A DNA stretch of 64,000 nucleotides from Trichobilharzia szidati (GCA_944472155.2 OX235277.1:25182804-25246803); one strand, 5' to 3'; shown: positions 9,953 to 22,502, counted from the first letter of the stretch. Numbers and translations: made by a program. The notes: a model not told the origin generated them from the sequence alone.

Positions 9953-11364
9953 GGTTATCCCCCCTTAGAAGGTTGGTGGGATAACAGCAAGCTTCGATAT
10001 ATAAAAGTAACAAGGTGGCGTACAATAACAGTGAATGAGCAAGGAAATGTGAAGATAGTAATAAAATAGTTGTTTTTCTTTTTTTAAAAAATATATATGT
10101 TGAGAAAGGAAAGAATGAAGGAAAAAATTAAGGCAATTTATGAGCACTATGTACATGATCAATGGAGTAAGATGGAATATAAGAAGGAATAACGCTGGTG
10201 CCTTGGTGCGATTTTTTTCAATTTTTTTTTTAACATCGTCTATTTTCACTTATCTTTTTTTATATTTTTATTTATTTAGTTTTTTTACGACATACTATTA
10301 CGGGCTGGGTTATGTGGAGGTCTGATGGCTTACCTCCGTTACCCCAGGTTGTTATAACGGGAAGGTGACTCATTATGTCTAAGTTTCCTGTTAGACTAAT
10401 GCTCCATCCTTCCTCATCAACCAAAACTAGTAGTAACACCAAAGGCAATCAATATACCAGCGTATTAGGAGGAATAAAGTAAAAGCAACAGAAAAGAATA
10501 GAAGAAGAGGTTAAGATTTAAAAATCAGCATAGGGTGTTAACAAAAACTTAAGAGGAATAAATGCGAAGGAACTAGTGTAACACGGGAGTGGTACGCCAA
10601 ATTGAAATAAAACAAGGGAAATTGTTAGCGCTGTGAAAACTTATGCAAGGTACAGAGAAGTGTGTGTATAACCAATAGTTATGAATAGGTACAATCGCCA
10701 TTTGTTAAAAAAATGTAGCGAGCTGTATAATTAAATTGATGCAAAGTAATTACAAGTATGGGTCACAAAATAAATAAGTTTCGTCATGGAATAACTCGAG
10801 TAAAAATAGTAAGATCTGTGAAAATAGATTGAGCGGATTAAAATGTACAGCATAGAAGTGACGTATTTATATGCAAAAATATTTAGCGGTCCGTTTAACT
10901 ATACAGTGAAAGTTTTTGTTTTTACATTTTATTATATTTTTTTATTTATTTTATTATTTTTTTTATCTGGTCCATATTTTTGTTCGTTTGGTTTGTAATT
11001 CCACGAGTGTTGGGAGTCACCATACGACAATGGAATGGACTGGTCTAGCTAGCGGTTCGAGTGTAACGCCAAAAATAAAATGTTAGAACACTGTAACGAG
11101 AAAGAAATCTAACAGGATTAGTGAATGAAAAAGTGGCTACTGCCCACAAACGAAACCCAAAAGAGTAAATATCATGAAAAATGAATGTAACGTGAGAAAA
11201 GACATGAAGGTATGAGTTACTCTTGTAATTAAAAGCGTTTAGTTAACAAATTCACAGTATCGTTTAGGCCAGTGTACACGCCGACCAGAGCGTATAACCG
11301 GTGCTTTACTTGTCTCATCCGGAGAACTGCTAGGTTTAGTAGGATTTTGGACAATCAAACTTGG
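9953..11364 (-). other. PPT and long non-coding 3' region, copy 2
   Basis: Near-identical to 4634-6045. It starts with the polypurine tract, then about 1.4 kb of AT-rich sequence without a credible ORF. Confidence 0.7.
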
Positions 11365-14300
11365 CTAGGGTGGGGGTGCGGGCGTAGTTGCTGGTTGTGT
11401 AGGCGTGAGGGGTACAGATTCTTCAATGTAGGCCGCTTTAAGTCTGTCGATACTTACAGTGTCATGACGGCCAAGTCGATCAATAACAAAAAATTTTTCT
11501 TTCCTACTAACGACCTTGAATGGTCCATCATAAAGAGGTTGTAACGGCCTACGAACGACGTCGCAACGCACAAAAACGTGGGTACAGTCATCGAGTCTAG
11601 CATCTACTTGCACTCTCTTGTTTTGTGTGCGTGTGGGAGTTAGTTGCAGGCGTTGCATAAGGCGCTTGAGGTTCTGAGCATAACAATGTACATCCGTAGC
11701 ACTTGGTTCACCACTTTCAGGTGAGATGATTTCACCCGGTAGACGAAGGGTGGTACCAAACACCAACTCTGCAGAGGTGCACTGTAAGTCTGCTTTGAGC
11801 GTGGAACGGATGCTAAGTAGCACTAGGGGAAGGGACTCAGTCCACTTAGTATTCTCGGTAGCCATTAACGAAGCTTTCAGTTGGCGGTGAAAACGCTCTA
11901 CAAGTCCATTTGCTGCTGGATGGTACGTGGTTGTTCGGATGCGTTTGCACCCCAGTAGCTCTAAGAGCTTCTTAAAGTGGGTTGATTCAAACTGCTGTCC
12001 ACGGTCTGTAGTCACCGAAGATGGGCATCTGAATTGAGCTACCCAGCGTTCCATGAACACTCGACAAGTGGTTTCCGCGGTCGTGTCAGCGATGGGAATA
12101 GCTTCTGGCCAACGAGTGAACCGGTCGACGCATGTCAACAAGTAACAGTGGCCATTTGATGGTGGTAGAGGACCCACTACATCTAGATGTACGTGGCTAA
12201 AGCGAGCATCGGGTGTGGAGAAGGAACCCACTGGAGTGATGTTGTGTTTGTGGACTTTAGCTCGTTGACACGGCACACAGGCACGTGCCCAGACACGCAC
12301 GTTGCGACTGATACCAGGCCAGACAAATCTAGCTGACACTAGTTTGTCCGTTGCCCGGATACCTGGGTGGGAAAGGTTGTGGAGGCTATCGAATACCGTA
12401 CGGCGCAATGAAGGTGGAACGATAAGTCTCGGGGTACCGGTGGACAGATCGCAGAGGATGGTACCCTCGCTATTAACAAGCGGTATACGCTTGATATGCA
12501 AGGAGGTATTTAACGAGAGCTTATCGAGATCTAACTCTGTAAGCTGACGTTGCGCCATTTGTTTCAGGTCAATGGTTGGTGGCGCCGACATGGTATATAT
12601 CCTAGACAAGGCGAACGCCACAGCATTGTCAACCCCCGAAATATGTCGAATATCCGAAGTGAATTGTGAGATGTAGTCCAAGTGACGCAATTCGCGTGGG
12701 GAATATCTATCTGTAGTAGTGTGGAGGGCATACGTCAGTGGCTTGTGATCGGTAAATACTGTGAATTTCCGACCTTCAACAAAGTGGCGAAAATGTTTGA
12801 TAGCCGCGTATATGGCGAGGAGTTCTCTGCCAAAGGTGCTATACCTCGCTTCAGCGGCGGACAACTTCCGAGAGAAAAAGGCGACTGGTATCCATGAAGT
12901 ATGTACCAGTTGCTGTAGAACAGCTCCAATGGCTGTGTTAGATGCATCATCTGAGATGCTAAGCGGAAGATGGACGTCTAGGTGGACCAGCATGGTGGCG
13001 TCTGCAATTGCCGACTTAATATTCTGGAAGGCTTCTCGAGCCTCTGGTGTCATGCTGAACGTTTTGCTCTTGCTCTTTAGGGGGTTTGTGAGTGCCAGTC
13101 GGTAATAGCTCACCATGCCGAGAAATGTGCGCAAAGATTTTATTGACGTAGGTTCCGGGAAGTCGCGTATTGCCTGCACCTTCTCAGGTAGCGGGCGAAT
13201 TCCCTGTTCATTAATGACATGTCCCAGGAAGGTCAATGAATGGACGCCAATCAGACATTTGGACATGTTAAGTGTCAAACCATGGGTTGTTAACCGCTCG
13301 AAAACCATCTGTAAATGCGTACGGTGGCTAGCTTCGTCTGGGCTAGCCACGAGAATATCGTCGAGGTAAGCATATGCGCAATCTAATCCGCGCAAAACAT
13401 CGTGAATAAATCGCTGGAATGTTTGTGCGGCGTTGCGGAGACCAAACGGTATTCGAAGAAATTCGAAAAGACCAAAAGGGGTGATCACTGCCGTTTTAGG
13501 AATATCATCTGGGTGAACTGGAATCTGATGATAGGCTCTGGTTAAGTCCAGTTTACTGAATACCGTGGCACCCTTTAGAGACGACGTAAGGTCATGTATA
13601 TGTGGTACGGGGTAGCGATCTGGCATGGTCTGTGCGTTAAGCCTGCGGTAATCACCACAAGGCCTCCAATCTATCCCGTTATTCTTTGGCACCACATGTA
13701 AAGGGGAAGACCACGGGCTGCTGGAAGGGCGGATTATCCCCATATCTAACATATGTTCGAATTCAGCCTTCACGGCTTGTAGTTTTTCTGGGGACAATCG
13801 CCGTGGCTTTGCAAATACCGGTGGACCAGTGGTCACGATATGATGAGTGACAGTAGAAGTCACACAAGGAAGTTTAGAAACCGGTTTGAACAGATTGGCA
13901 AAGGACTGAAGAACTTCAGCGTAAGGGCCGTTAGAGGCAGGGGTTGAATATACTGGGCTTAATGCAGGTGTGTGTGTCACAACACCGGAGATCGAAAGGT
14001 TTGTAGCTGAATCGATCAGTTTGTGTTTGCCAGTATCAACCAGTAGCTGATAGTGTTGCATGAGATCCATGCCAATAATACCGGTAGTTACATCTGCTAC
14101 AAGGAAAACCCAGCGAAATGACCTACGTAGGCCTATGTTAAGATCCAGGAACCTTTTGCCGTACGTTGTGATTGGCGAACCATTTGCGGCGCGAAGCTGT
14201 AAGGAAAGTGGCCGCTTGCGCTCTTCAGATGTTGGTGGAATCACGCTAACTTCCGCCCCAGTGTCAACCAGGAAGCGTGTCCCAGTGGTGCGGTCGGTAA

Positions 14301-14373
14301 CATAGAAGAGGCGACATGGGAGTGGTTCGCCAGCGACGTTAGTCACCAATACGTGCTGGCTTACTGGTTTCCC
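11365..14373 (-). CDS. pol: gypsy Pol polyprotein, copy 2 (10-codon deletion after RT)
   Basis: The same polyprotein as copy 1 and uninterrupted, entered through GGGAAAC at 14367-14373. All the protease, RT (YLDD), RNase H and integrase motifs of copy 1 are present, including the replaced fourth RNase H Asp (AVAFALSR). It lacks ten residues: copy 1 reads [19 protein letters not shown], here SYYRLALTN. The deletion is in frame and removes part of the conserved YYRRFV-type segment at the end of the RT thumb/connection, so activity is doubtful. Truncated copies 3 and 4 share copy 2 variants near the C terminus ([13 protein letters not shown] instead of [13 protein letters not shown]), so they derive from the copy 2 lineage. 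Confidence 0.92.
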   Translation of the reverse strand, partial: GKPVSQHVLVTNVAGEPLPCRLFYVTDRTTGTRFLVDTGAEVSVIPPTSEERKRPLSLQLRAANGSPITTYGKRFLDLNIGLRRSFRWVFLVADVTTGIIGMDLMQHYQLLVDTGKHKLIDSATNLSISGVVTHTPALSPVYSTPASNGPYAEVLQSFANLFKPVSKLPCVTSTVTHHIVTTGPPVFAKPRRLSPEKLQAVKAEFEHMLDMGIIRPSSSPWSSPLHVVPKNNGIDWRPCGDYRRLNAQTMPDRYPVPHIHDLTSSLKGATVFSKLDLTRAYHQIPVHPDDIPKTAVITPFGLFEFLRIPFGLRNAAQTFQRFIHDVLRGLDCAYAYLDDILVASPDEASHRTHLQMVFERLTTHGLTLNMSKCLIGVHSLTFLGHVINEQGIRPLPEKVQAIRDFPEPTSIKSLRTFLGMVSYYRLALTNPLKSKSKTFSMTPEAREAFQNIKSAIADATMLVHLDVHLPLSISDDASNTAIGAVLQQLVHTSWIPVAFFSRKLSAAEARYSTFGRELLAIYAAIKHFRHFVEGRKFTVFTDHKPLTYALHTTTDRYSPRELRHLDYISQFTSDIRHISGVDNAVAFALSRIYTMSAPPTIDLKQMAQRQLTELDLDKLSLNTSLHIKRIPLVNSEGTILCDLSTGTPRLIVPPSLRRTVFDSLHNLSHPGIRATDKLVSARFVWPGISRNVRVWARACVPCQRAKVHKHNITPVGSFSTPDARFSHVHLDVVGPLPPSNGHCYLLTCVDRFTRWPEAIPIADTTAETTCRVFMERWVAQFRCPSSVTTDRGQQFESTHFKKLLELLGCKRIRTTTYHPAANGLVERFHRQLKASLMATENTKWTESLPLVLLSIRSTLKADLQCTSAELVFGTTLRLPGEIISPESGEPSATDVHCYAQNLKRLMQRLQLTPTRTQNKRVQVDARLDDCTHVFVRCDVVRRPLQPLYDGPFKVVSRKEKFFVIDRLGRHDTVSIDRLKAAYIEESVPLTPTQPATTPAPPP
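14329..14373 (-). promoter_or_regulatory. Programmed -1 frameshift signal, gag-pol copy 2
   Basis: The heptamer GGGAAAC at 14367-14373, the 6-nt spacer and the bulged stem at 14329-14360 are identical to those of copy 1. Conservation in two copies of this young family is expected and is not independent proof. Confidence 0.75.
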
Positions 14374-14675
14374 GATTGCTGGCCATCAAAGGTGCACGGG
14401 CGAGTGCACTTTTGGGCCTTATCACCATAACGCCGGTGATACCAGCACACTCCAGGTTGGGAACTTTGAGGCCTACGACGTCTGCTGCCAGCTCGTGAAG
14501 AAGATCTGCCACGAGTCGAGCTGGTGCGGCTATGTGAACGACCCCTAGGTCTCATCTCCTGTTTTAACTTGTCTATCTCTTCATAAAGCTTAGCTATGTA
14601 GGCCACCACATCTAATTTTGATGACCCTTCGGTAGAGGAGTCTTTCATCTGAGTGGGACTAGTGGTTACGGCCAT
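14361..14675 (-). CDS. gag: Short Gag with CHCC zinc box, copy 2
   Basis: Same 104-aa product as copy 1 with one visible change (QEMRPRGR instead of QEMTPRGR). The frame stays open upstream to 14786 only because the (TA)n run differs by an indel. That extension is not conserved, so the start at 14675 is preferred. Capsid is missing here too. Confidence 0.8.
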   Translation of the reverse strand: MAVTTSPTQMKDSSTEGSSKLDVVAYIAKLYEEIDKLKQEMRPRGRSHSRTSSTRGRSSSRAGSRRRRPQSSQPGVCWYHRRYGDKAQKCTRPCTFDGQQSGNQ

Positions 14676-14846
14676 CCCGCGAACAAGACGATATATATAT
14701 ATAGAATGATAACAACAAATATGATAACAAAAAATATCAGTAAAAACAAGGCAAGTAAAATTTTTAAAACTCTGTGCGACAAACAAATTGCCAATATGAA
14801 AAAGGACTATTTACACTTTAGGCTACTAAGTAGGCAAACGGCGAAA

Positions 14847-14860
14847 ACTCGGGCTCACCA
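14847..14860 (-). promoter_or_regulatory. Primer binding site, gypsy copy 2
   Basis: TGGTGAGCCCGAGT on the minus strand, two bases from LTR3, identical to copy 1. Confidence 0.75.
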
Positions 14861-14862
14861 CT

Positions 14863-15242
14863 TGTAAGAGTTGGACTTGGGGTTACTTCGACCTAACAAT
14901 AAGCACTCTTACACAACTTCTTCACCGTTTTTGGCCTTAATAGTACTTTGCCTAACGTGCAAGTACTACGAACGGAATCAAAGTTAAAAAACTCGAAATG
15001 GCAAGTGTAACTGGACCGGAATTGTATTTACACAAAGAGATATGGAATTTGATAAGGAATAAAAAGTACACACTTATCTGGAGGTGAGACGGGGGTCAGC
15101 TCGAAGAGTGTACTAGGTGAAAGTACAGCGAGAGAGCGAAACCGAAACCGTACAGGAGGATCAGGAATACAAAGTGGAAGTGAGGTTAAAGGTCAGGTTG
15201 CGTTCATTCAAACAAAAGTTCAAAGGTACAATGTACACTACA
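14863..15242 (-). repeat. LTR3 (380 bp)
   Basis: It is the 5' LTR of copy 2 (PBS alongside) and the 3' LTR side of the truncated copy 3. It starts TGTAAGAG on the plus strand, like LTR2. Confidence 0.9.
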
Positions 15243-16655
15243 GGTTATCCCCCCTTAGAAGGTTGGTGGGATAACAGCAAGCTTCGATATATAAAAGTAA
15301 CAAGGTGGCGTACAATAACAGTGAATGAGCAAGGAAATGTGAAGATAGTAATAAAATAGTTGTTTTTCTTTTTTTTAAAAATATATATGTTGAGAAAGGA
15401 AAGAATGAAGGAAAAAATTAAGGCAATTTATGAGCACTATGTACATGATCAATGGAGTAAGATGGAATATAAGAAGGAATAACGCTGGTGCCTTGGTGCG
15501 TTTTTTTTTCAATTTTTTTTTAACATCGTCTATTTTCACTTATCTTTTTTTATATTTTTATTTATTTAGTTTTTTTACGACATACTATTACGGGCTGGGT
15601 TATGTGGAGGTCTGATGGCTTACCTCCGTTACCCCAGGTTGTTATAACGGGAAGGTGACTCATTATGTCTAAGTTTCCTGTTAGACTAATGCTCCATCCT
15701 TCCTCATCAACCAAAACTAGTAGTAACACCAAAGGCAATCAATATACCAGCGTATTAGGAGGAATAAAGTAAAAGCAACAGAAAAGAATAGAAGAAGAGG
15801 TTAAGATTTAAAAATCAGCATAGGGTGTTAACAAAAACTTAAGAGGAATAAATGCGAAGGAACTAGTGTAACATGGGAGTGGTACGCCAAATTGAAATAA
15901 AACAAGGGAAATTGTTAGCGCTGTGAAAACTTATGCAAGGTACAGAGAAGTGTGTGTATAACCAATAGTTATGAATAGGTACAATCGCCATTTGTTAAAA
16001 AAAATGTAGCGAGCTGTATAATTAAATTGATGCAAAGTAATTACAAGTATGGGTCACAAAATAAATAAGTTTCGTCATGGAATAACTCGAGTAAAAATAG
16101 TAAGATCTGTGAAAATAGATTGAGCGGATTAAAATGTACAGCATAGAAGTGACGTATTTATATGCAAAAATATTTAGCGGTCCGTTTAACTATACAGTGA
16201 AAGTTTTTGTTTTTACATTTTATTATATTTTTTTATTTATTTTATTATTTTTTTTATCTGGTCCATATTTTTGTTCGTTTGGTTTGTAATTCCACGAGTG
16301 TTGGGAGTCACCATACGACAATGGAATGGACTGGTCTAGCTAGCGGTTCGAGTGTAACGCCAAAAATAAAATGTTAGAACACTGTAACGAGAAAGAAATC
16401 TAACAGGATTAGTGAATGAAAAAGTGGCTACTGCCCACAAACGAAACCCAAAAGAGTAAATATCATGAAAAATGAATGTAACGTGAGAAAAGACATGAAG
16501 GTATGAGTTACTCTTGTAATTAAAAGCGTTTAGTTAACAAATTCACAGTATCGTTTAGGCCAGTGTACACGCCGACCAGAGCGTATAACCGGTGCTTTAC
16601 TTGTCTCATCCGGAGAACTGCTAGGTTTAGTAGGATTTTGGACAATCAAACTTGG

Positions 16656-17178
16656 CTAGGGTGGGGGTGCGGGCGTAGTTGCTGGTTGTGTAGGCGTGAG
16701 GGGTACAGATTCTTCAATGTAGGCCGCTTTAAGTCTGTCGATACTTACAGTGTCATGACGGCCAAGTCGATCAATAACAAAAAATTTTTCTTTCCTACTA
16801 ACGACCTTGAATGGTCCATCATAAAGAGGTTGTAACGGCCTACGAACGACGTCGCAACGCACAAAAACGTGGGTACAGTCATCGAGTCTAGCATCTACTT
16901 GCACTCTCTTGTTTTGTGTGCGTGTGGGAGTTAGTTGCAGGCGTTGCATAAGGCGCTTGAGGTTCTGAGCATAACAATGTACATCCGTAGCACTTGGTTC
17001 ACCACTTTCAGGTGAGATGATTTCACCCGGTAGACGAAGGGTGGTACCAAACACCAACTCTGCAGAGGTGCACTGTAAGTCTGCTTTGAGCGTGGAACGG
17101 ATGCTAAGTAGCACTAGGGGAAGGGACTCAGTCCACTTAGTATTCTCGGTAGCCATTAACGAAGCTTTCAGTTGGCGG
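16656..17178 (-). pseudogene. Truncated pol, copy 3 (integrase C-terminal part only)
   Basis: It keeps the last part of integrase from [10 protein letters not shown] to the pol stop. The RT, RNase H and integrase active sites are absent. It is cut off at 17178, where the sequence changes to RTE flank. The longest open piece is 166 codons. Confidence 0.88.
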
Positions 17179-17454
17179 TTGAGAGGCTCTCGCTCGGAAA
17201 AATGGATAAGAACGGAGAATTACTCGCAGACGTCTGTGCAATTAATGGCTTGGTGATTGGAAGCAGCGCGTACAAGCACAAGGATACACAAAAGGCAACA
17301 TGGTTTTCACCTGACTGAAACACCGCAAACTAGAAAGATGTCATCTTAATGCTACTCAAATAAGTGGAGATGCAGCCAGAGTCGACAGGGGAAGCAGTTG
17401 TGGGCTCAGACCACCATCTAGCTAAAGGAATCTTCACGATGAAGCTGAAACCCT

Positions 17455-17834
17455 TGCAAGAGTTGGACTTGGGATTACTTCGACCTAACAATAAGCACTC
17501 TTACACAACTTCTTCACCGTTTTTGGCCTTAATAGTACTTTGCCTAACGTGCAAGTACTACGAACGGAATCAAAGTTAAAAAACTCGAAATGGCAAGTGT
17601 AACTGGACCGGAATTGTATTTACACAAAGAGATATGGAATTTGATAAGGAATAAAAAGTACACACTTATCTGGAGGTGAGACGGGGGTCAGCTCGAAGAG
17701 TGTACTAGGTGAAAGTACAGCGAGAGAGCGAAACCGAAACCGTACAGGAGGATCAGGAATACAAAGTGGAAGTGAGGTTAAAGGTCAGGTTGCGTTCATT
17801 CAAACAAAAGTTCAAAGGTACAATGTACACTACA
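17455..17834 (-). repeat. LTR4 (380 bp)
   Basis: It begins TGCAAGAG like LTR1 and is preceded by the copied RTE flank ending in CCCT, as at LTR1. Confidence 0.9.
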
Positions 17835-19247
17835 GGTTATCCCCCCTTAGAAGGTTGGTGGGATAACAGCAAGCTTCGATATATAAAAGTAACAAGGTGG
17901 CGTACAATAACAGTGAATGAGCAAGGAAATGTGAAGATAGTAATAAAATAGTTGTTTTTCTTTTTTTAAAAAATATATATGTTGAGAAAGGAAAGAATGA
18001 AGGAAAAAATTAAGGCAATTTATGAGCACTATGTACATGATCAATGGAGTAAGATGGAATATAAGAAGGAATAACGCTGGTGCCTTGGTGCGTTTTTTTT
18101 TCAATTTTTTTTTAACATCGTCTATTTTCACTTATCTTTTTTTATATTTTTATTTATTTAGTTTTTTTACGACATACTATTACGGGCTGGGTTATGTGGA
18201 GGTCTGATGGCTTACCTCCGTTACCCCAGGTTGTTATAACGGGAAGGTGACTCATTATGTCTAAGTTTCCTGTTAGACTAATGCTCCATCCTTCCTCATC
18301 AACCAAAACTAGTAGTAACACCAAAGGCAATCAATATACCAGCGTATTAGGAGGAATAAAGTAAAAGCAACAGAAAAGAATAGAAGAAGAGGTTAAGATT
18401 TAAAAATCAGCATAGGGTGTTAACAAAAACTTAAGAGGAATAAATGCGAAGGAACTAGTGTAACATGGGAGTGGTACGCCAAATTGAAATAAAACAAGGG
18501 AAATTGTTAGCGCTGTGAAAACTTATGCAAGGTACAGAGAAGTGTGTGTATAACCAATAGTTATGAATAGGTACAATCGCCATTTGTTAAAAAAAATGTA
18601 GCGAGCTGTATAATTAAATTGATGCAAAGTAATTACAAGTATGGGTCACAAAATAAATAAGTTTCGTCATGGAATAACTCGAGTAAAAATAGTAAGATCT
18701 GTGAAAATAGATTGAGCGGATTAAAATGTACAGCATAGAAGTGACGTATTTATATGCAAAAATATTTAGCGGTCCGTTTAACTATACAGTGAAAGTTTTT
18801 GTTTTTACATTTTATTATATTTTTTTATTTATTTTATTATTTTTTTTATCTGGTCCATATTTTTGTTCGTTTGGTTTGTAATTCCACGAGTGTTGGGAGT
18901 CACCATACGACAATGGAATGGACTGGTCTAGCTAGCGGTTCGAGTGTAACGCCAAAAATAAAATGTTAGAACACTGTAACGAGAAAGAAATCTAACAGGA
19001 TTAGTGAATGAAAAAGTGGCTACTGCCCACAAACGAAACCCAAAAGAGTAAATATCATGAAAAATGAATGTAACGTGAGAAAAGACATGAAGGTATGAGT
19101 TACTCTTGTAATTAAAAGCGTTTAGTTAACAAATTCACAGTATCGTTTAGGCCAGTGTACACGCCGACCAGAGCGTATAACCGGTGCTTTACTTGTCTCA
19201 TCCGGAGAACTGCTAGGTTTAGTAGGATTTTGGACAATCAAACTTGG

Positions 19248-19770
19248 CTAGGGTGGGGGTGCGGGCGTAGTTGCTGGTTGTGTAGGCGTGAGGGGTACAG
19301 ATTCTTCAATGTAGGCCGCTTTAAGTCTGTCGATACTTACAGTGTCATGACGGCCAAGTCGATCAATAACAAAAAATTTTTCTTTCCTACTAACGACCTT
19401 GAATGGTCCATCATAAAGAGGTTGTAACGGCCTACGAACGACGTCGCAACGCACAAAAACGTGGGTACAGTCATCGAGTCTAGCATCTACTTGCACTCTC
19501 TTGTTTTGTGTGCGTGTGGGAGTTAGTTGCAGGCGTTGCATAAGGCGCTTGAGGTTCTGAGCATAACAATGTACATCCGTAGCACTTGGTTCACCACTTT
19601 CAGGTGAGATGATTTCACCCGGTAGACGAAGGGTGGTACCAAACACCAACTCTGCAGAGGTGCACTGTAAGTCTGCTTTGAGCGTGGAACGGATGCTAAG
19701 TAGCACTAGGGGAAGGGACTCAGTCCACTTAGTATTCTCGGTAGCCATTAACGAAGCTTTCAGTTGGCGG
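19248..19770 (-). pseudogene. Truncated pol, copy 4
   Basis: Identical in protein to the fragment at 16656-17178 and truncated at the same junction. Confidence 0.88.
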
Positions 19771-20046
19771 TTGAGAGGCTCTCGCTCGGAAAAATGGATA
19801 AGAACGGAGAATTACTCGCAGACGTCTGTGCAATTAATGGCTTGGTGATTGGAAGCAGCGCGTACAAGCACAAGGATACACAAAAGGCAACATGGTTTTC
19901 ACCTGACTGAAACACCGCAAACTAGAAAGATGTCATCTTAATGCTACTCAAATAAGTGGAGATGCAGCCAGAGTCGACAGGGGAAGCAGTTGTGGGCTCA
20001 GACCACCATCTAGCTAAAGGAATCTTCACGATGAAGCTGAAACCCT

Positions 20047-20426
20047 TGCAAGAGTTGGACTTGGGATTACTTCGACCTAACAATAAGCACTCTTACACAA
20101 CTTCTTCACCGTTTTTGGCCTTAATAGTACTTTGCCTAACGTGCAAGTACTACGAACGGAATCAAAGTTAAAAAACTCGAAATGGCAAGTGTAACTGGAC
20201 CGGAATTGTATTTACACAAAGAGATATGGAATTTGATAAGGAATAAAAAGTACACACTTATCTGGAGGTGAGACGGGGGTCAGCTCGAAGAGTGTACTAG
20301 GTGAAAGTACAGCGAGAGAGCGAAACCGAAACCGTACAGGAGGATCAGGAATACAAAGTGGAAGTGAGGTTAAAGGTCAGGTTGCGTTCATTCAAACAAA
20401 AGTTCAAAGGTACAATGTACACTACA
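20047..20426 (-). repeat. LTR5 (380 bp), locally like a solo LTR with CCCT on both sides
   Basis: The left neighbour is the copied RTE flank ending in CCCT (20043-20046). The right neighbour is CCCT (20427-20430) and the continuing RTE relic. Taken alone, 19770-20700 looks like a solo LTR in the RTE target. Confidence 0.9.
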
Positions 20427-20430
20427 CCCT

Positions 20431-22105
20431 TAATAACAAATGGAGACTGTCCCCAATCAAGAAACTGAAGGACAAACTACAAAAGATACTTTCACTACAG
20501 ACCAAATCACGGAGAATTTGGAGACATTATGGGCATCACTGAGGAAGCGCGCGTGGGAGAACATTGGAGCTCTCTGAAGGTGATGTTCAAGGAAACGTGT
20601 GCAGCTGTTCTAGGAAAAAAGAAGGGGCAAGACAAAAAGACTTTTGAATTGACAATCACCTGCTACCCTCCCAAAAATACCGCAACCACCAATAAACGCA
20701 CAGAACTACCAGTGGAAACCAATCCTCCAGTGAAGGCAGAAACCTTGAATGAGATCAAGCTACAGAAGTCCAGAAAGGCATCAAGACACGATAGGACTCA
20801 CCAAAAAGCGCTGGAAGCTAACCAAGAGACTGCGACAGATATGCTGGAGCCATTATTACAAAAGTTTAGGAAGGAAGGAAAGGTGCCTACCAACTGAAAG
20901 AAGGGCTACTTTGTAAATCCAACAAATAATCACAACTTACGCCTCACTCTGCAAGAACTGGCGTGGAATCACGCCCATGTCCACGACAAGTAAAATGCAA
21001 AATCATGTCAGCCTGGAGAGAGAATCAAAGATGTACTGGGTGCAGAACTCCATCCCGTTGGGGAAAGATGGATTCAGGAGAGACAAATCATGTGCTGACC
21101 GAATCGAAGCTCTATGAATCATCGTCTAACAAAGCATTGAACGTCATCCGAACCTTTATCTCAACTTCCTTCGTCGACTTCGGAAAGGCCTTCGACAGAC
21201 AGCGTCGACCGAGAAGTAATTTGGGAACTACTTCAACACTAAGGCATGCAGAGCCCAAATCTTTATCAACTTCATTCAACAGCTGCATGTATGAGAACGC
21301 CAGGTGGTCCACAACGAAAAACTCAACGAGGTGTTCGAAGTGAATACAGGAGTAAGACAAGGCTGCCCACTAATATCAACGACGATAGTCTTAATTGTGG
21401 CGGACTGGATTAGGCGTCAGACTGTCATCGGGAGTGAGAGGACTCGAATACCTTGGTCTGACTGATAAGAGGACTCTAGAAGATCTGGATTTCGCGCACT
21501 GATGAATTATGCTTAATGTCACACGAGCTCGAAAACTTGCTGAAGAAAACCAACAGACTGGTTGAAGAAGCTGGCGGTGATGACAGGACTACAGCTGAAC
21601 ACAGAGAAGACGGAGGTGATGAAGTTGACCATCTAAACAACCAAGAGCAATAACAACCAGCGCCAATCACCTTGAGCTGGAGCCATTTGACAGAGGTTAA
21701 GTCCTTCACTTCTCCTGGAAGCACAGTTTCAACCACATGCAGTTGGGACGGGTGAAGATTTCAAAGCCAGCCAACCAGAATCGCAGAGGCGAAATATGCC
21801 TTCATCAAACTGAAAGCCGTTCGCAAATCTATTACCCTCCGCTTCAGCATGAATGACAAGATTCGCATTTTCAACACAAAGCAGAAGTCAGTCAGTTCTT
21901 CTATACGGACCAGAAACTTGCACTGTGTGCCACGAAAAGCACTTCCAACAAGTTACAGACTTTTGTTAACAGCCGCCTGCTTTGCTGACTGCATAGTGAA
22001 GATCAAGAGGCCAGAAAGAATTGGTAACAAGAAACTCTGGGAACAAACCAACAGGTGGGAGCCAATAGCTCAACAAATATGTGGGAGAAAAAGAAGATGC
22101 ATTGG
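20431..22105 (+). mobile_element. RTE-clade relic, 3' half (continues from 4249)
   Basis: The decayed plus-strand sequence follows the order of the copy at 59357-62598: a KLKDKLQKI stretch, SLKVMFKETCAAVLGKKKGQDK (20529-20897 frame), then FRKEGKVPTN. After frame breaks come FVDFGKAFDRQR (RT motif A remnant), GVRQGCPL (motif B remnant) and MNDKIRIFNTKQKSVSSSIRTRN with WEPIAQQICGRKRRCIGN near the end. The catalytic RT motif is not intact. It ends near 22105, before the last 60-70 residues present in the other copy. Confidence 0.82.
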
Positions 22106-22109
22106 AAAC

Positions 22110-22502
22110 CTGCACTCATATCTAGGAATCATGTGCTTGTAGTACTTAGCCTTTTTAACGTCAATGACCTGATGCAGTATCCTTCTTTCTAGGTAAATAA
22201 TATTGACTGATGTAACCGCGCACAAAATTAATGGGTTTTCAATGCTTCCTACCACTCTAAACTCGTTAAATTTTGTATTAGCAGAAATATCTATATGTGC
22301 ATCACTTTACCCCCTTTTATCGATAACAATTTATTTTGGTGAATTCACGGGGTCCGTTGCTGAAGGAAGTGATTTCCACGATGTCACTGGCTTTGTATTA
22401 TGCCTTAAATCATTATTAAATATATTCCTCGCTATTTGGTGGTATATGGGACTGAACATTGCCTTTCGCGAAAGTTGTGAGCTACATAGTTTCGGAGGTT
22501 GG
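22110..22502. other. No recognisable gene
   Basis: AT-rich sequence. The plus-strand frame 22203-22616 (137 codons) runs into the solo LTR and has no recognisable motif; I treat it as chance. Confidence 0.4.

Larger units (their letters stand above)
14863..17454. repeat. Tandem unit 1 (2,592 bp): LTR3, truncated internal region, copy of RTE flank
   Basis: It comprises LTR3 (14863-15242), the 3' part of an internal region (15243 to about 17178) and about 278 bp copied from the RTE relic left of the array (17177-17454, matching 3976-4253, including CCCT). The join between internal region and flank has a 3-bp overlap (GGT), suggesting microhomology-mediated joining. The next unit is an almost exact copy. 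Confidence 0.88.
17455..20046. repeat. Tandem unit 2 (2,592 bp), near-identical copy of unit 1
   Basis: Same content and breakpoints as 14863-17454; I see only small length changes in T and A runs. The flank copies in both units share substitutions against the original flank at 3976-4253 (for example CTTCACGATG against CTTCAAGATG). Confidence 0.88.
4254..20426 (-). mobile_element. Head-to-tail array of CsRn1/Boudicca-like Ty3/gypsy elements (5 LTRs, 4 internal regions)
   Basis: Order on the plus strand: LTR1, internal 1 (4634-9572), LTR2, internal 2 (9953-14862), LTR3, truncated internal 3, RTE flank copy, LTR4, truncated internal 4, RTE flank copy, LTR5. All elements are transcribed leftward. 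Clade evidence: a Gag box of C-x2-H-x9-C-x3-C form, pol order protease-RT-RNase H-integrase, TGTAGTG LTR start, 4-bp target duplication. Only one outer pair of target duplications flanks the whole array, so it grew from a single insertion by recombination or duplication. Collapse or mis-joining of haplotypes in an assembly is the main alternative. Confidence 0.88.
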
